Of a DNA stretch of 64,000 bases, positions 38,301-53,300 are shown in pieces. Position 1 is the stretch's first letter; the number at the start of each line of letters is the position of its first letter. Source of the DNA: Atrina japonica (Eukaryota > Mollusca > Bivalvia > Pterioida > Pinnidae); NCBI GenBank assembly GCA_030159075.1, contig BROG01000517.1, forward strand, positions 381,501 through 445,500. The letters run 5' to 3'. The position numbers were made by a program, and so were the translations under genes. Below the pieces are notes generated by a model. The model was not told where the DNA came from and did not search any database. It saw nothing but the letters and a program-made list of their open reading frames with translations.

Positions 38301-41300
38301 AAGGGATTTTTTTTTATATCTGTATGTATATATATATTAATCTAGCTTCCATGGTGTATACCAACCAAACAATAGAGTGTTCTGGTTTGTTCCACAGAAG
38401 CATTAACATGTCATACATGTACATTTTACATTGATGAAAACACAAAATATCTTGATATACATGTATTACTTAACAGGAAAAAAAACAATATTAATCAAAA
38501 CCCACACAGAAAACAGTAATTTACAGAAAAATACATGCGTTTTGTATATTAGAAACTATATCTATGCAGATGATACCAATATTTCTTGAAATTTGGTACA
38601 CTTTCGCATTATTGACCTGAGAATTTATGAAAATATAGGAATTTATAGGAATTTTGACAAGATATAGGAAAAATATAGGAAATGCCAGATTTATAGGAAT
38701 TTATAGGAATTTATAGGAAGTGGGCACCCTGCATAGACTTAAAAAACGGTGACTGTGTTAATTAGAAATATATATTAGAGCTTCAGTAAGACATGGAATC
38801 TGTGCAAGGCAATATGTTTACCTGTACAACCATTTTTGGAAAATAAAATACACTGTTTGGTATTACACAAAACCTGGATGTGTCACTTTACCCAGGGGCT
38901 GAAAATTCCTTAAGTCCGAGGTCCAGGACCTACATATTTTACTTCCGGACCCTGTCGTTTTCTTGCTGTGTGGCTCCAAGGACCTAACAAGTCTGAATCA
39001 GTGAATAACTACCTATTTTGTCAATTTCTTTCTTTCTAAACTTTATTTGTTTCCTTTGTAAAATTCAATTGTCATTTTTTAATATGATTTTGTGGCAGTT
39101 TTTGGTTTATATAATATTTTTGTTCCCACCTTTGATAATTGTTAAATGTATTGATTAATCATAATAAAAATCTGACTCAGATACTTAATTGGACCCATAT
39201 GTTAGAGGACTGGACCCTGGCAAAATTTAACAAAGAAGTACAGGACCCAAGCAGCTGAAAGAAAATTTTCAGCCCCTGTTTACCTTTCAAAAAATAAGTT
39301 TTGGAGGAATTTCAATATCGAACTGAATTGGAATGGAATATGGAAATGATGATATGTATTGCATAGGAGTACCTAGCTCTGTAGTCTAACTGAATAATTA
39401 CATATACATGTAATAATAATCAAAGTACTGAAAGTACTTTGACAAAATAGCCATCAAATTAAAACTATTTCTATATAACATATATACAAAATGAAAATAA
39501 AGTAGATTTAAAAACTTTAAAGGGGCATTAGCGGTGTGGTTTTTTAATTTTCTTTTCCTTTTTCACTACTTAGATTGATATACTATAACAAAAAAAAAAG
39601 AGATATACACAGGCATAAACATTGTTGAATTCCTATATATTTTGTGACAATTGCTTGAGAAACCCAGGTTTTGCACTTTTTCAATTGCAATTGATAAACT
39701 CAACCTTACTATTTGTAAATAAATTCCATACTGGACTTGATCTATATATTTTGTAAAAATTGCTTGAGAAACCAAGGTTTTGCACTTTTTCAATTGCAAT
39801 TGACAAACTTAACCTTACTATTTATAAATAAATACCATACTGGACTTGATCTTATTTTCACAAAATATAGGAATATAAGACTGTTATGCCTGTGTATAGC
39901 TCTTATTTGTTGTTGTACATCAAGTACAAGTAGTAAAAGTAGACAAAAATCAAAAGAATATTTTTGGTAAACACAGTTACTGTCCCTTTAATTTCCAGCC
40001 TTTATAAAAAGTAAAATTAACATTCCGCACTGACTTTAGATATTGCCTATTGCCTAGTCGTGTGATAACATTTATTTCAAAATAAAACATGAGCATTTAT
40101 GGAACCAACATGTACTTAAATTTAAACCAAACACTGATACTGTACATCCTAAAGACTACTGCAGTATACTGAACAATATAATTAGATCGAATCATGACTT
40201 CAGTACATGACAGTAGCTTGAAGTGGAAAGGTGAAAGGGGAAATTCTTGTTCTTGGACAGTTAGCAAATGCAACTTTAAAATTTATACCTAGTAGACCTA
40301 ACTCAACTTGTAGTATTGACCAGTGTAAATATTGTAGATAAAAATATTAGAATAAACCGAACATTACCAGTGATATATAAAGGTTAAAGGCTGATTAAAC
40401 TAATACATCTACTATTGTATAGCTGCTTTTATTTGTGGGAGATTTAATTTCGCTATATTTGCGGTCAATGAAAATACCGCGAAAATAAATACCCGTGAAT
40501 GTAATACTTTATACCTGTAAAGTATCAGAAAGACAGTTCGCAATTAATCTTACGCAAAATTTAATACCCGTGAATAAGTGCCTTTCAGAAAAATGCGAAA
40601 ATTTCTCCCCATGAAATTAAACACTTATACAGTATATGAATATTATACTGAAATATAATTATATTCTGACTCTGAATAATTGTAAATAACAAACCCCAGT
40701 GTCATGTTGTAAATTCTAAATTTAAAGTGTGGGTGTGTAAATTTTGTATTTACACCCAGTAAATTCAAAATTTACAATGTACATGACAAAATAAAATTTT
40801 CATAATGAAAGTTGGCCATATTTTGAAACAAATATTGTTATATGACTTTGTCATATGATATAGTAAGAGTCAAATCATTTTCAAACATACTATATATCAC
40901 TTTAATCACTAAAGTATTGATTTTCTTCCTTAAACCAGGGTAAATTTCATATTCATCATATTCATCTAGAATCATGAAAGCTAATATAATGAAATGTCAA
41001 ACATCTATTGACCTTCATAAAATACTTCTGAACTTTCTCTACTAATCTACATGTCAATTAACAAATTGCTAATTAATTCATGAACATCCTAATTTATGGA
41101 AAATAGCAGTGAAATTGATCCCCAAGGTAAAATGATAAAAGCCATCAAATATGAAGCATTTTCTATTATTGTTTTTGTCTCGTTGTCAATAACACTGATA
41201 GTGACATGATCGGATTACTCCAATACATCATGTAATTCAAATCAACTTACAATTTTTTTCTATTGCTTTGCATCACATTCAACATGTTTTCTCATTTTTA

Positions 41301-44300
41301 CATTTTTACAGATCCACTTCATCAAATGTCATTTAGGGCTATTCCAGAAAAAAGTGTCTCCTGGGGGCAGAACGCCATTGATAAAAAAATGTACTGATGG
41401 GGGTAAAATTACATTTAAAATGTGTTGGTTGGGGTATGGATAAATAAAAAAAGGCATTAGGGGTGGGGTTAATACTGATTTTGAAATATACATTCGGCCC
41501 TGCACTGGCCCTCATCGGTGATCGTTGTGTTTTTATCAGTCCTCAGTCACATATTTGTATAATTTTGTTTATTTTCTCTTTCATTTTTTTCAGTCGGTAA
41601 TTACATTTTACATCGCTTTGTATGAAAATGACAAAACGTGTTTTATTTTATTCCTATTAATTCGTTATTTTACAGTTATAATCTTTATTTAAAATTGTTT
41701 TTTCGATTAAACACTGGCATCTTAAAAATTATGGAGGGATAAACCATATGTTTTAGTGAACTTAGTTCATTAAAATAGATATTCGTTATGTACAGATTTG
41801 ATTTGTAAAAATGGCGCCCTCCTGGATGGAGGCTGACCTTGTCATGTTCCTGGCCAGAAGTGGCCTGGAATAGTTTAAATTCTTTGGTACGTTGCAATAT
41901 AAATTTGATATTCAGGAAAAAGTATAAAGTTTACTGTGCCAATGTATGCTGCAATTGTTGTTTGGTTTTACTTTTTTGACCATCTATGTATTGGTAATCT
42001 TCAAAGTGAAAGTGAAACAAAATCAGAAAATGGCATCGTAAGATAATAAGGATATCTTATCGTCAGAAATAAAATTACGATATATTGTTGTATCGATATA
42101 TTGTTACACCACTAACATGCATTGTTTTGACCACTGCATTGCAATAAAAGGCTAAAACGATACAGGATTTCATCTTATTCATTATAACATATGGAAAAAT
42201 GACTTAATTTAAATTTAAATTTGTTGATGGGGGTTTACCCAAAATATAAAGCAGGTGGGGGGTAGTTTTTAATTAAAAATTCATTGGTGGTACCCCTAAA
42301 TTTCATGGGTGTTCTGCCCACCAGGGGACACTTTTTTCTGGAATAGCCCTTAGTACATCACATGTTAGCTTCCTGGAATTTGATTGGTTAAATACATGCT
42401 GTCTCATCAGTATACTATTCATCCTCTCTTAACAACAGGCGATTTTACAGGCACTATTCTTAAATGATCAGTTTTCCTGCAGGACTATATACTGCACTTA
42501 CAGTTATTTCCCACTGGATCCACATGTTGATGATATCAGTCCCTGATACCTTATCTCATATTTGTAGAACAAGGAGCTTTGCTCAAATTTAAGGTATTAT
42601 CTTAATTAATATTCAAGGTATTTCTCATCATTTACAAGAAGAGGCTCAATGCACCTTAACAGTCACCTAAGTAAAATAATACCCAGATTCGACCCCATTT
42701 GCAGCCAGTACTAGCCCTTTTCATTCACAAGCTTTATTTGGCTTCACACGAGGATACTCAATCAGTTTATTAAAGTTATTAAGCCAACTATAGAGAAGAA
42801 GACAACAAAGCTCGCCAAAGTGGGGGAAATTTTCAAAATTGGTATTTGACCCACAGCTGACAGGTTTTATGGTAAAAAGACTGAATATTTTGATTCCTTC
42901 AGCTCTGGATAAAAAATTTGAAAAGTAGGTCAAAGTCCAAAGTCAAGGTCACTAGGTCAAAAGTTGTTTTTGCCGTAACTATAATTATCCCGTGTGAAAA
43001 AATCAATAAAAAAAAGAAGCGTGCCCGAAAAAGCGAACAACATAACTAAATACAATATAGAAATTTCAGACAAATCTCGGTACGACAAAGTAGACAAATT
43101 AATCGAGTAAAAATAAGACAACCATACGAACTAGAAAAACCATATAAGCAACGAAAAGACAAAAAAAATAAAGAAAGAAAGAACAATACTAATGACGAGT
43201 AGGAAAACAAGACAAGGGACAGAGGAGCAGCCTTCAAGTGGGCTACCAAATGCGTTAAATATACAACAGACGTCACGACTATACTAAACACATCCTACGA
43301 CGATAAAAAACAAACAATCAAGAGCGAATCATGATTGCTAACCCCGAACCGAAAAAAAATAATTGAGATCGCGAGATTAAACGATATGCGCCCGAAAATT
43401 TAAACTACTTAGTTACATAAAGTTGTTTTTGCCACTTTGGCAAGAAGCTGTAAGTCCAATCCTAGGGAAGCCCTCGGAATACACTATCAGATTCTTGCCA
43501 CAAGGGTGGAGATTTCATTATCCACTCAACACATCCATTTAAAATTCTATTAGTCCATGATCTCTGCTCTACATTGTTCCTAATATAATCAGTAATGATA
43601 TAAAAACAAACTGTGTGAATTATTGGAAACTTTCAACATTCAATGAGTGTAATTCTGTCAAAATTTGTGTGATGGTAACCAAATACAAACAAATTTCATT
43701 TCAATATGTGCATCCACTGCAGAGATAATGAACAGAAACTGAATAATTGGAAATTTTCTAAGTTCAAGGGGCATAACTCTGTTAAAAATGCTTTGACTGA
43801 AACCAAATAAAAACTTAACCTAGATATTCTAATAATATATCTATATAGCAAAATTCATTTCAATATATGCACCCACTGCAGAGAAAATGAATGGAAACTG
43901 TTGGTATACGGACTGACTGACCTACCGACCGACCTACCGACTGACCGACCAACAGCAGTCGTAACCAAATACGAACTTGACCTAGATATTCTCAAGATGT
44001 ATCTATATGCTAGATTTCTATATGTGCAACCACTGCAGATATAATGAAAGGAAACTGAATTATTGGAAAGTGTTTAAGTGCAAGGGCATAACTCTGTCAA
44101 AAATGGTTTGACAGTAACCAAATAAGATCTTGACCTAGATATTCTCATAATGTATTTGTATGTCAAATTTCATTTCAATATGTTCACCTGTTGAACAGGT
44201 TGAAGAGATATTGACCAGAAACTGTGAATTATTGGAAATTTTTTCAGTTCAAGGGGCATAACTCTGTCAAAAATTGTTTGATGGTAACCAAATAAGAACT

Positions 44301-47300
44301 TGACCTAGATATCCTCATGATGTATTTGTATGCCAAATTTTATTTCAATATGTGCATCCACTGCTGAGATAATGAATGGAAACTGCAGAGATAATGAATG
44401 GAAACTGTTGGTGTATGGACCGACAGACCTACCGACCAACAGCAGCAAAGCAATATGCCAATTCCTCCTATGAAGAATTTGCCCAAATTATATCTACTTA
44501 TTTTAACATTTTTTTCATTTACTATATTTTAAGAAAAATTTGTGAATTTGTTTACTTTTTCTGGTCCAACAAAATATACTTCTGGAGACAATTTCAAAGA
44601 TTAAAACAAGATGTGTTTGTGAAACAAAAATGCCCCAGTGCCAACAAATTTCTAGCGGGACAGAATTATAGACAGACAAACAGACACACAAGCAGCCGGG
44701 AAGGAATTACAGACAGACAGAAGGCAGACAGATGGACAATCCAAACACTAGATGCCCTTGGCAGACCTTTCAGGTCGGGGGACATAAAAATAAATTTAAA
44801 AGAGGTGAGATGAGCTGGAGATCCCATACAGCAAATCACCTTTCATGCCACATCAACTGACAATTACTAAGGTAATATACTGACAGACTTGTACACAGTC
44901 AGCGCGAGATAAATGTACTTGTCCGCTTGTCCTGGATGAGTAGTTAGAAGTTGGTACTCATCCCCAGTGACAACTAATTTTTCCTATTGATCTATAACAG
45001 CTTACATTTTAGCCTCTATAATGTCGTATAACAGAGAAATACATGTATTTAGGTAGTCTTTATGGTTCCATAAATTTTTTTACAAAAATTGGGACAAGCC
45101 AAAAGTGTCTAGTGACCAGTGGATTTCAAAATCACTTGTACCACAGGACAAGCAATTTTTCAAACTTTCTCTCACGCTGACCCACATCCATGAACCCTAC
45201 ACACCCTGTAACTATACTCCACACAAAATATGCCCTGCAATTATACCCCAATCCAAAATACACCCTGCATGGATACCCAATCTATACACATCCTGCATGT
45301 ATACCCGATTCTAAATACATCCTGCTAGTTTACCTTTTGTACACCTTATACCCCCACCCTAAAACAAACGTCACAACTCTACCCGTAACTTACATAGAGA
45401 TACTCATGTACATTCAACAAATGAGCCCTTATTCATTATATTTACATATCAAAGATTTCAAATTGAAAAACAAAATAATGGAATCGAACATCTCGTCATA
45501 TATGTGATCAGTCTCATTATGATGGAACAGCAAAGATCAAGGTATAGCAGTAAAGAATAGAGTTTTTCTGATTGAAATATCTTGGTGTGACGTCATGTTC
45601 TGAATGGAGTTACATCATTTTGTGACGTCATATGAAGATTTTCATTTACAGTCGATTTGAACACCGTCTAAATTAACATGGAATCTATAGGAGACTGCTA
45701 TGGGAAATGTAATTACATGTACTATAAATTAAGGTGTCAACAAAAAAATAAAAACAGATTGCATAATATTACCTGATTTTCAAAGCCTGGTTCCCCCATT
45801 AGTGCACTGATGTCATCAAAGTGTACCAGGCTATTAAGGGAGGATGTGGTTCTCATTCGTTTCAGTTCATTCTGTAAAGAAGTACAAGTTTACAATCAAA
45901 TACTGTCACATGACCATAGGCTCCAACCAATCAGAAATATCTCATGTGACTAATGATACTGAAAATGCTATTTAGGAAATAATCTAGGAAGATTGAAATA
46001 CATAATTTCTAATTAAGATCTTATCATTGTTTTTATATTTTTTTTTTAAAGAAAGGTTTATTGCCCAGATATATTAGTGTTTCAGTCTGCCAGGGTTGGG
46101 GCCCTGGATTCAGACTGATCACAAAGACTGACCTGATCATTGTTGTCGTACTTTCATGTATACAGCCCAAAATCTCAATGAAAGGGCAATTACTCTGACA
46201 ACATTACCATTCACTTAATGCTCTCGGCTTTTTGACTCCAAATTTTCAAGGTTATCAGTGTCAAACCTATTCTTTTATTTTAGATAGAGTAATAAATTTG
46301 GTTTTTAAATTTTACAATTACTTTAAATTAGCTGTAAGGTTTAAGGAATATTTACTTCAATTTAAAATGAAGACATCTAACTGACAATGGAAATTCTTAT
46401 ATAAAAAAAGCCATCTTGATTGACTCAAATTTTGGCCTTTATTTCCAACAAGGGTCACCTGAAGAGTTTTTCCTCCAAATTTGGTTGCTATTGGTAATTG
46501 ACAAAAAATCTATCTAATAAAGAAATTTGTCAAATTATGAGAATCACAGAACATGCTCCTGTGGATCAGGAGAGACAAAGATCAAATGTACAATAAAACT
46601 CATTTATAACAAATTTCGAAGGACCTTATTTTTCAATTCATTTATATAACGAGTTTGTTATATACTTATAGATAAGTGGACTGAAGAGTTACAATGCAAT
46701 TAGTTAAGAAACAATTCACTCTAAATTCTGGCTAAACAGGAATTTTCTCTGGAGAATTCAAGAGAAAACAGAAGAACTTTGTTACTTATTTACACAATTA
46801 ATTTAATCAGAGAGTAGGCCTACTTATGCTTGGCAAAAAAAGTCCAGAATTCACTTTTGTTTAGATAATATTGATCACTTGGTTATAATTCCTATAAAAG
46901 ATGTTAGGTGGGGCATCAAACAGCATAGAAGTTGGTATGATATATGCCAAAATATGTTATAAAACAGTGAAACTTGTATATAACGACCTCCTTAGGGACA
47001 CAAGAAAACCAGTTTTTATAGGAAGGTGGTCTTTATATAGAGATTGATTTGTACACAAATGGTACTATTGAGGACAGCAAAAAATGGTCTTTGTGACCAG
47101 GTGGTCTTTATACACAGGTGGTCGCTAAAGCAGGTTTTACTGTATATAGAGGAGCAGTCGGGGATCATTTATTGATTCGTTATTTGCATGAATTTATATA
47201 AACAGATTTTGTTATATTCAAGTTTTTTCTTTACCATGTAGTCATGTAATGAACATGATATTGTACAGTAGAACCTGTCTTAATAGACCACTCTTATGGA

Positions 47301-50300
47301 GGACAAGATATTGCAGAATCAGAAAATTTTGTTGGAGTTATAATTTTGTTTATCAAACTATCTTACAGATACACACACTTTATTTATGTAACATAGTGAA
47401 AATCTTGTGTAAAAACTTCAGCATTTGATAACAAAAAGAATACAGCTTACTTTATCTTTCTTTGATACAGAAAGCCTCACGAAGTGGTCCTCTTCATATC
47501 TACAATAATACATCAAATTGATTAAATAACACTGGTATATGTCAATTTTAAAGTTTGTTTTTGCAGGGGTAACATGTCTTGCTCAACTGACTGACATACC
47601 ATACTAATGAATAGTTCCAGTAATGGCAGTATGTGAATAATGTATTACCTGTTCTCAGAGGTTTATTATAAACAGCTGAAGTGGAGGTTCTACAATGAGT
47701 GTAAGTTGATTATCAACTTGATCTAACTCAAGTTAGTTAATTTTCAAAAGTGACACAAGGTTTACTGAGTGTCTTTTCAAATTTTGAAAATTAACAAACT
47801 CAAGTAAGATGAACACAATAATAAACTTACACAAATTGTTGAACCTGTTTCTGGCCATACTGAAAACTTGTGTAATATGTCTAGAAGGGCTCAGACTCTT
47901 GTAATCACATAAAATCTGTATCTCACTTCAGTAACATTTTTCCCAGGCTGCAACAGTATAGGGAAGAGAGGTACATGTAAGAAACCCCAAATTGTTAGAG
48001 ATCAAAGGCTCCCCTCAATTCGTTTTTACAACTTCCCACACTTTGACTGCCAGCAACAGCCTTGATGCATCTTCGTGTACATTTTCTGAGTCAGCCACAT
48101 ATTTTTATTACCAGTAGTAATTCGGGGTCAAAGTTTAATTTTCCCACTCAATAAAATGCTTGAAACCCTATTGTTTATTTACAAGATTATTCAACTGCAA
48201 CTTCATTTAAACAACCATTTGAGAGTGGTGTAATAATATGGATTATGGTAGAAAAGGCTTTAACTATCACACAACTCACCAGCCAACTTACCCCTGACCA
48301 AAGAGTCACAATCTTGTTGAACTAAAAGGGACTAAGTTTTTTGTTTTTTTTTCAAAAAAATTTCTTTCCTTTTTTACTATTTTGATTTGATATACAATAA
48401 TAAACAAAAAAAGAGATATACACAGGCATAAAACATGTAAAAATTCTAAAATTCCTATACATTTTGCATAAACTGCTAGAGAAACCCATTTTGGCAATTA
48501 TTCACTTGCAATTGATTAATTCAAACTTACTATTTGTATATGCATAGGAATATAAGATTCTTCATGCCTGTGTATAGTTCTTATTTGTTTTGCTTTTGTT
48601 TGCTTATTGTTGTTTAATGTCTCACTCAAGAATTTTTCACTCATATAAAGATGTCACCAAATGCCGGTGAAGGGCTTCAAATTTTGGCCTATGCTCGGCA
48701 CTTGCGGCCATTGAGCAGTGAGGGTTCTTTAACGTGCCGACACCTACTGTGACACGGGTCCTCGGTTATTACTGTCTCAGTCCAAAGGACAGGAAACCAA
48801 CCTGCCGCCGGCTGGACTCAAACTCACGACCTCACAATCAAGAGTCATAGCTCTTATTTGTAATTGTAAAACAAGTACAAGTAGTTTAAGTAAAAAAAAA
48901 TCGAAATAATTTTGTTGTTGTAAAAACAGCTAATGCCCCTTTAAACTAGAGATTATACAAACATTTTGAGAAGAAGTTAAAAGTATATAAAAAATCTAAA
49001 CAACTATCTTACGATGATGTAGCAAAGATATTGTGTTTCAACAGATCACCTGATCTGACTCAGGAGATTTAAAACAAAAGAGAAACACAAACAGAATAAT
49101 GTCACATCTAACATATAAGGCTTACTCTGTTCTCTCTTTAGATTTCTTCTCTGCCCTTGTTTTCAACAGATCCCTTGTTTCCTGTAAAATAAAAAACAGT
49201 GGTTAAACATTGGAAAATGTAATGTACACTGAATGAATTTTCCCTCCTCTTTATTACAGGGAATGATTACCAATAATAACGACATCACTTGATATGATGG
49301 CACAATACATTACATGTACATTTAATTGCATCCCCAAAATGTCACAGAAAATTATGCAAATAACAGCATGTCCAATATGAGACACAACAGCAAGTCCAAT
49401 ATGAGACACAACAGCACGTCCAATAACGGACACAACAGCACATCAAATAACAGACACAACAGCATGTCCAAAAATGGACACAACAGCACGTCCTATAATG
49501 GACACAACAGCATGTCCAATATGAGGCACAACAGCATGTCCAATAACGGACACAACAGCATGTCCAATAACGGACACAACAGCATGTCCAATATGAGACA
49601 CAACAACATGTCCAATATGAGACATAACAGCATGTCCAATATGAGACACAACAGCAAGTCCAATATGAGACACAACAGCATGTCCAATAACGGACACAAC
49701 AGCATGTCCAATATGAGACACAACAGCATGTCCAATAACAGACACAACAGCATGTCCAATATGAGACACCCTCAGATAGGAAAATCAGATTCTTACCACA
49801 AAGGTGGAGATATCCATATCCACTTCACACACCCACGTAAGATTCTATTAATCTCTCTGGATGAGAAAAGGCTTATTCCATAAAACTGCAATTTATGCAT
49901 GTTTTGTTTCAGTTGTAAAACCTGACACTTACATATTTGCTGTAACCTTACATGTAACTTTTTATATGTTTCACGAGTGATTCCATCTCTCAGTAATTCA
50001 TCAGTACTTTCCAATTTAATGCCAATCTCTTAACAATATTTCCCATTAATGCAGAATTGAACATCATAACATCATAACATCATAACCCACTTCTAAATCA
50101 TTCAATACTTTGTCAGTGCTTTCCTACTTCCCAATACTTTTGCTTCTCAGTAGCTATATAATTGATACAGCATGTTTATATGTTCTCTCTGCTTCTATAC
50201 TTCCTCAATGTAATAATTGTAGATATATACATTTCTGTATTAAAATACATATTCAAAGTTCCTAATTCTTCACCTTTTACAAGTAATTTTATTAACTACC

Positions 50301-53300
50301 GATATACATTTATGTATAATATACAGTGAAACTTGTATATAAATACCAGCATATAGTCTTTACATGGAGGTGGTCTTTATATAGAGGTTGAGTTGTACAC
50401 AAATGGTACTATTGGGGGTGACAAAAAATGGTCTTTGTGACCAGGTGATCTTTATACACAGGTGGTCGCTAAAGCAGCTTTTACTGTATATATAAAAGAA
50501 CAAGTGTTCATTTATTGTCATTTATGGAAGTTAATAGCCATTGGTCAGTAATAAAGTACTCATACCTGTTTAACAAATATTTAATTTAGCACAGCTTTCA
50601 CTTATTCTAAGTCTTTTCATTCCTGCATTTACCCCCCACCAACCTCCCTCTCATTATCATTATATGTTTCAAGTTTAATTTTGTGTGAAAAGTATGGAAA
50701 ACTTAATTTATGTATTTTTGATTTATTTATTATTGAACACAGCTATTAAGTGAAAAGACTTTAAAGTGGATGTATACAGATACATTACGAATATTCTTTC
50801 GTTTCTATTGTTGAAAGCAGTACACAGTAATTCATCAAGCAGAAATAGCCGCCATTTTTCTTTGTCATTGTAATGTAAAATCTAATAAACATGCTGACAA
50901 ACAAGTGCCTCTCTCACTACATATGTTGTTTGTCATTTTTGTAAATAATTTATGTTTGTTTCAGTAAAAAACAAACAAAAAGATAAAGGTTAACACTCAC
51001 TTTTGTCTATTAGCAAGGTGTTCAACTCACAAGCGGAAATTCCTGGGTTCAGTTCCCAGTGTAGTGTTTACCTTAAACTATGAGGAGATGTAGTGGGTGT
51101 TCCTTTGCCAAGAGTTCAGATTAAGAATTGAAAGTCATGGGTTTTTTGGCGGAGACTTAACACTGAGGTCCCGAGTTAAAGTAGGCGTGGCATTTTAAAG
51201 TATCATCATTACAATGACATCAGTCAATAGCACAGGTCAAAATTTGTAGCACTTAATCTATAGCCTGTAAAGTCAATGTATAAGTGTGAAAGTTGTTTAC
51301 AGGACATAAAACAGCAACATGAACAATGAAACAAACAAAAACTCTGGTAAAACATTCCAGTACTGAAGAATACACTTAATAAACACTCATTCACCTACAT
51401 GTAAGTAATATAGGGTTAGATGAAAAAAAAAATGTGTCTGGTTCTTAGACGATCCTTTGCCTCTGAAAATTTGCCCTATGGATTGTTTTCCTTGCTGTAT
51501 GAAAAAAGATATAACACCCACCTACATAAAGTTTTGAAAGAAAAATGAATTCCTTCGTTATGATGGAAATGAATAGCCTGCTTGTTGCCATTATTCTGTG
51601 TTTGCGTACTTTCCCCTCTATCATGTGATCTATGCTTGATAGATTGTTAGAGGCATTTCAATTGGCTCATAAAACAATTCCTGACAGAAATAGAAATTGA
51701 TGCCACAAGGTCACAATATACAGGCCAAATCTGTCACAGTGTGAGTAACCGAATGGATTTAATAGCCTTAGCGTGGGATGATGCCATATCGCATGGTAGA
51801 TAAAAACATACAATAAAAGCCTGGTCTACCTGACCACATTTACAAAATCAGTAGCTGAGAACCAGATCACATTTTTTTTCAGGTGACCTAAATGATATTC
51901 TGATTTGACCTTAATTTCTTCAGGTCCTTCATGGTACTCTTCTTGTAATTCTCTGATCATGCTGCTGCTTAATGCTCTCTTTTTAGCTTTAGCTAGTACT
52001 CTCTCTTGTTTTTCTTGCAGAGTTTCATCACCATCTGTTTAATGACAAAAATATTCACAATTTTGAACACTGACACCTTTCTTGAGTATAATATTGTAAA
52101 GAAAGAATGTCTTAAATGACAAGAAACAGAAATCTGTCATGATAAAAAGCTCTGTCTTAAATGAACAAATTGTCAAGGCATAATCATCTTTTATCTCCTA
52201 ATTCATGAGTCCAGGGTCCAAGAAATTGGGCATATAAAATACAATTCAACTTAAACAGAAACACTTAATTTGGGACAATTGTTTGAATAATACATGTACT
52301 TTATTCTTTATTTTGAAATTGAAAATGTGATTTTTTTTTCATATTTTTGGGGAAAATACAAGCCATTTTGCAGCGTACAAAAATCACTGGGTTAATTTGT
52401 CTCTAAAGGAATCAGTCTTTCTCATTTCTTTTTACACCGTTATTTGGATTTTGTCTCTGGCAGACAACTGGGAATTGGTATTGTTCAGGACCCGGTTGCA
52501 CAACACATTGTAAAAGTTCGTCTACAGTTAGCCCACTGGTTTAATACTGGTTAACGTCTCGTTAAATTTAACAACCTATTGTGCAACTGGGTCCAGATTT
52601 TCAACATACATACACAACAGCATGAAATTTTAGAATATTTAAAGTTTGGCATTGGGATTAGCTCCAGCTGATAATATAATGCTTAGTCATGAGTAACTGT
52701 CCAGTTTTAAGCTGGTCTGTCATGCTATATATTAAAAAGTTTCTTCACTTTAAGTGATTTTGTCAACACTGGGGTTTTCGACACTTTTTTAAAATGGAGC
52801 CTGGACTTTTAAATTGGAAATCTAAGCGGCATTTCATTGAAATTTAGGAAATATCGAAATACAAAAAAAATTGTTTGAAAATACAAAAATATCATCAATA
52901 TCATTGTTATTTGAATTCAACAGACCTTTTTCTAGTTGACATATTCTGTTCAGTTTTGTGGAATATTTTGTACTCAGATCATGTGACGTCAATAGAAATG
53001 TGACCTAGGTTATTTCCGGTTTCGTAATATCTACATTGACAACATTCAGTGATATCTTGTTTCAGGTCATTTGAGTGGGGGAAAGTTAAACTAAATGTTC
53101 ATTCTTGTAAAGTTGACATGTGTCATGCCTTTACTTTAGGCTATTTCTAAGATCTGACTCCTTTCATTATACTAAATACATATTTCTGGTCACCTATGCG
53201 ATAAAATCATTATATATGTTATGTAGGACACATTTATTTATTTCGGCTCCCAATAATAGGGTTGTTGTATATTAAAACTGGTGTCTACATTTAACTGATT

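Noticed and set aside
43046..43291. Hydrophobic 81-residue minus-strand ORF that looks like a membrane peptide
   Set aside because: Low-complexity aaagaaag-type DNA read on the complementary strand; no start context or neighbours supporting a gene.
49326..49883. 185-codon ORF of MRHNSMSN repeats
   Set aside because: Produced by the 24-bp minisatellite inside NGDN intron 6; open on both strands.
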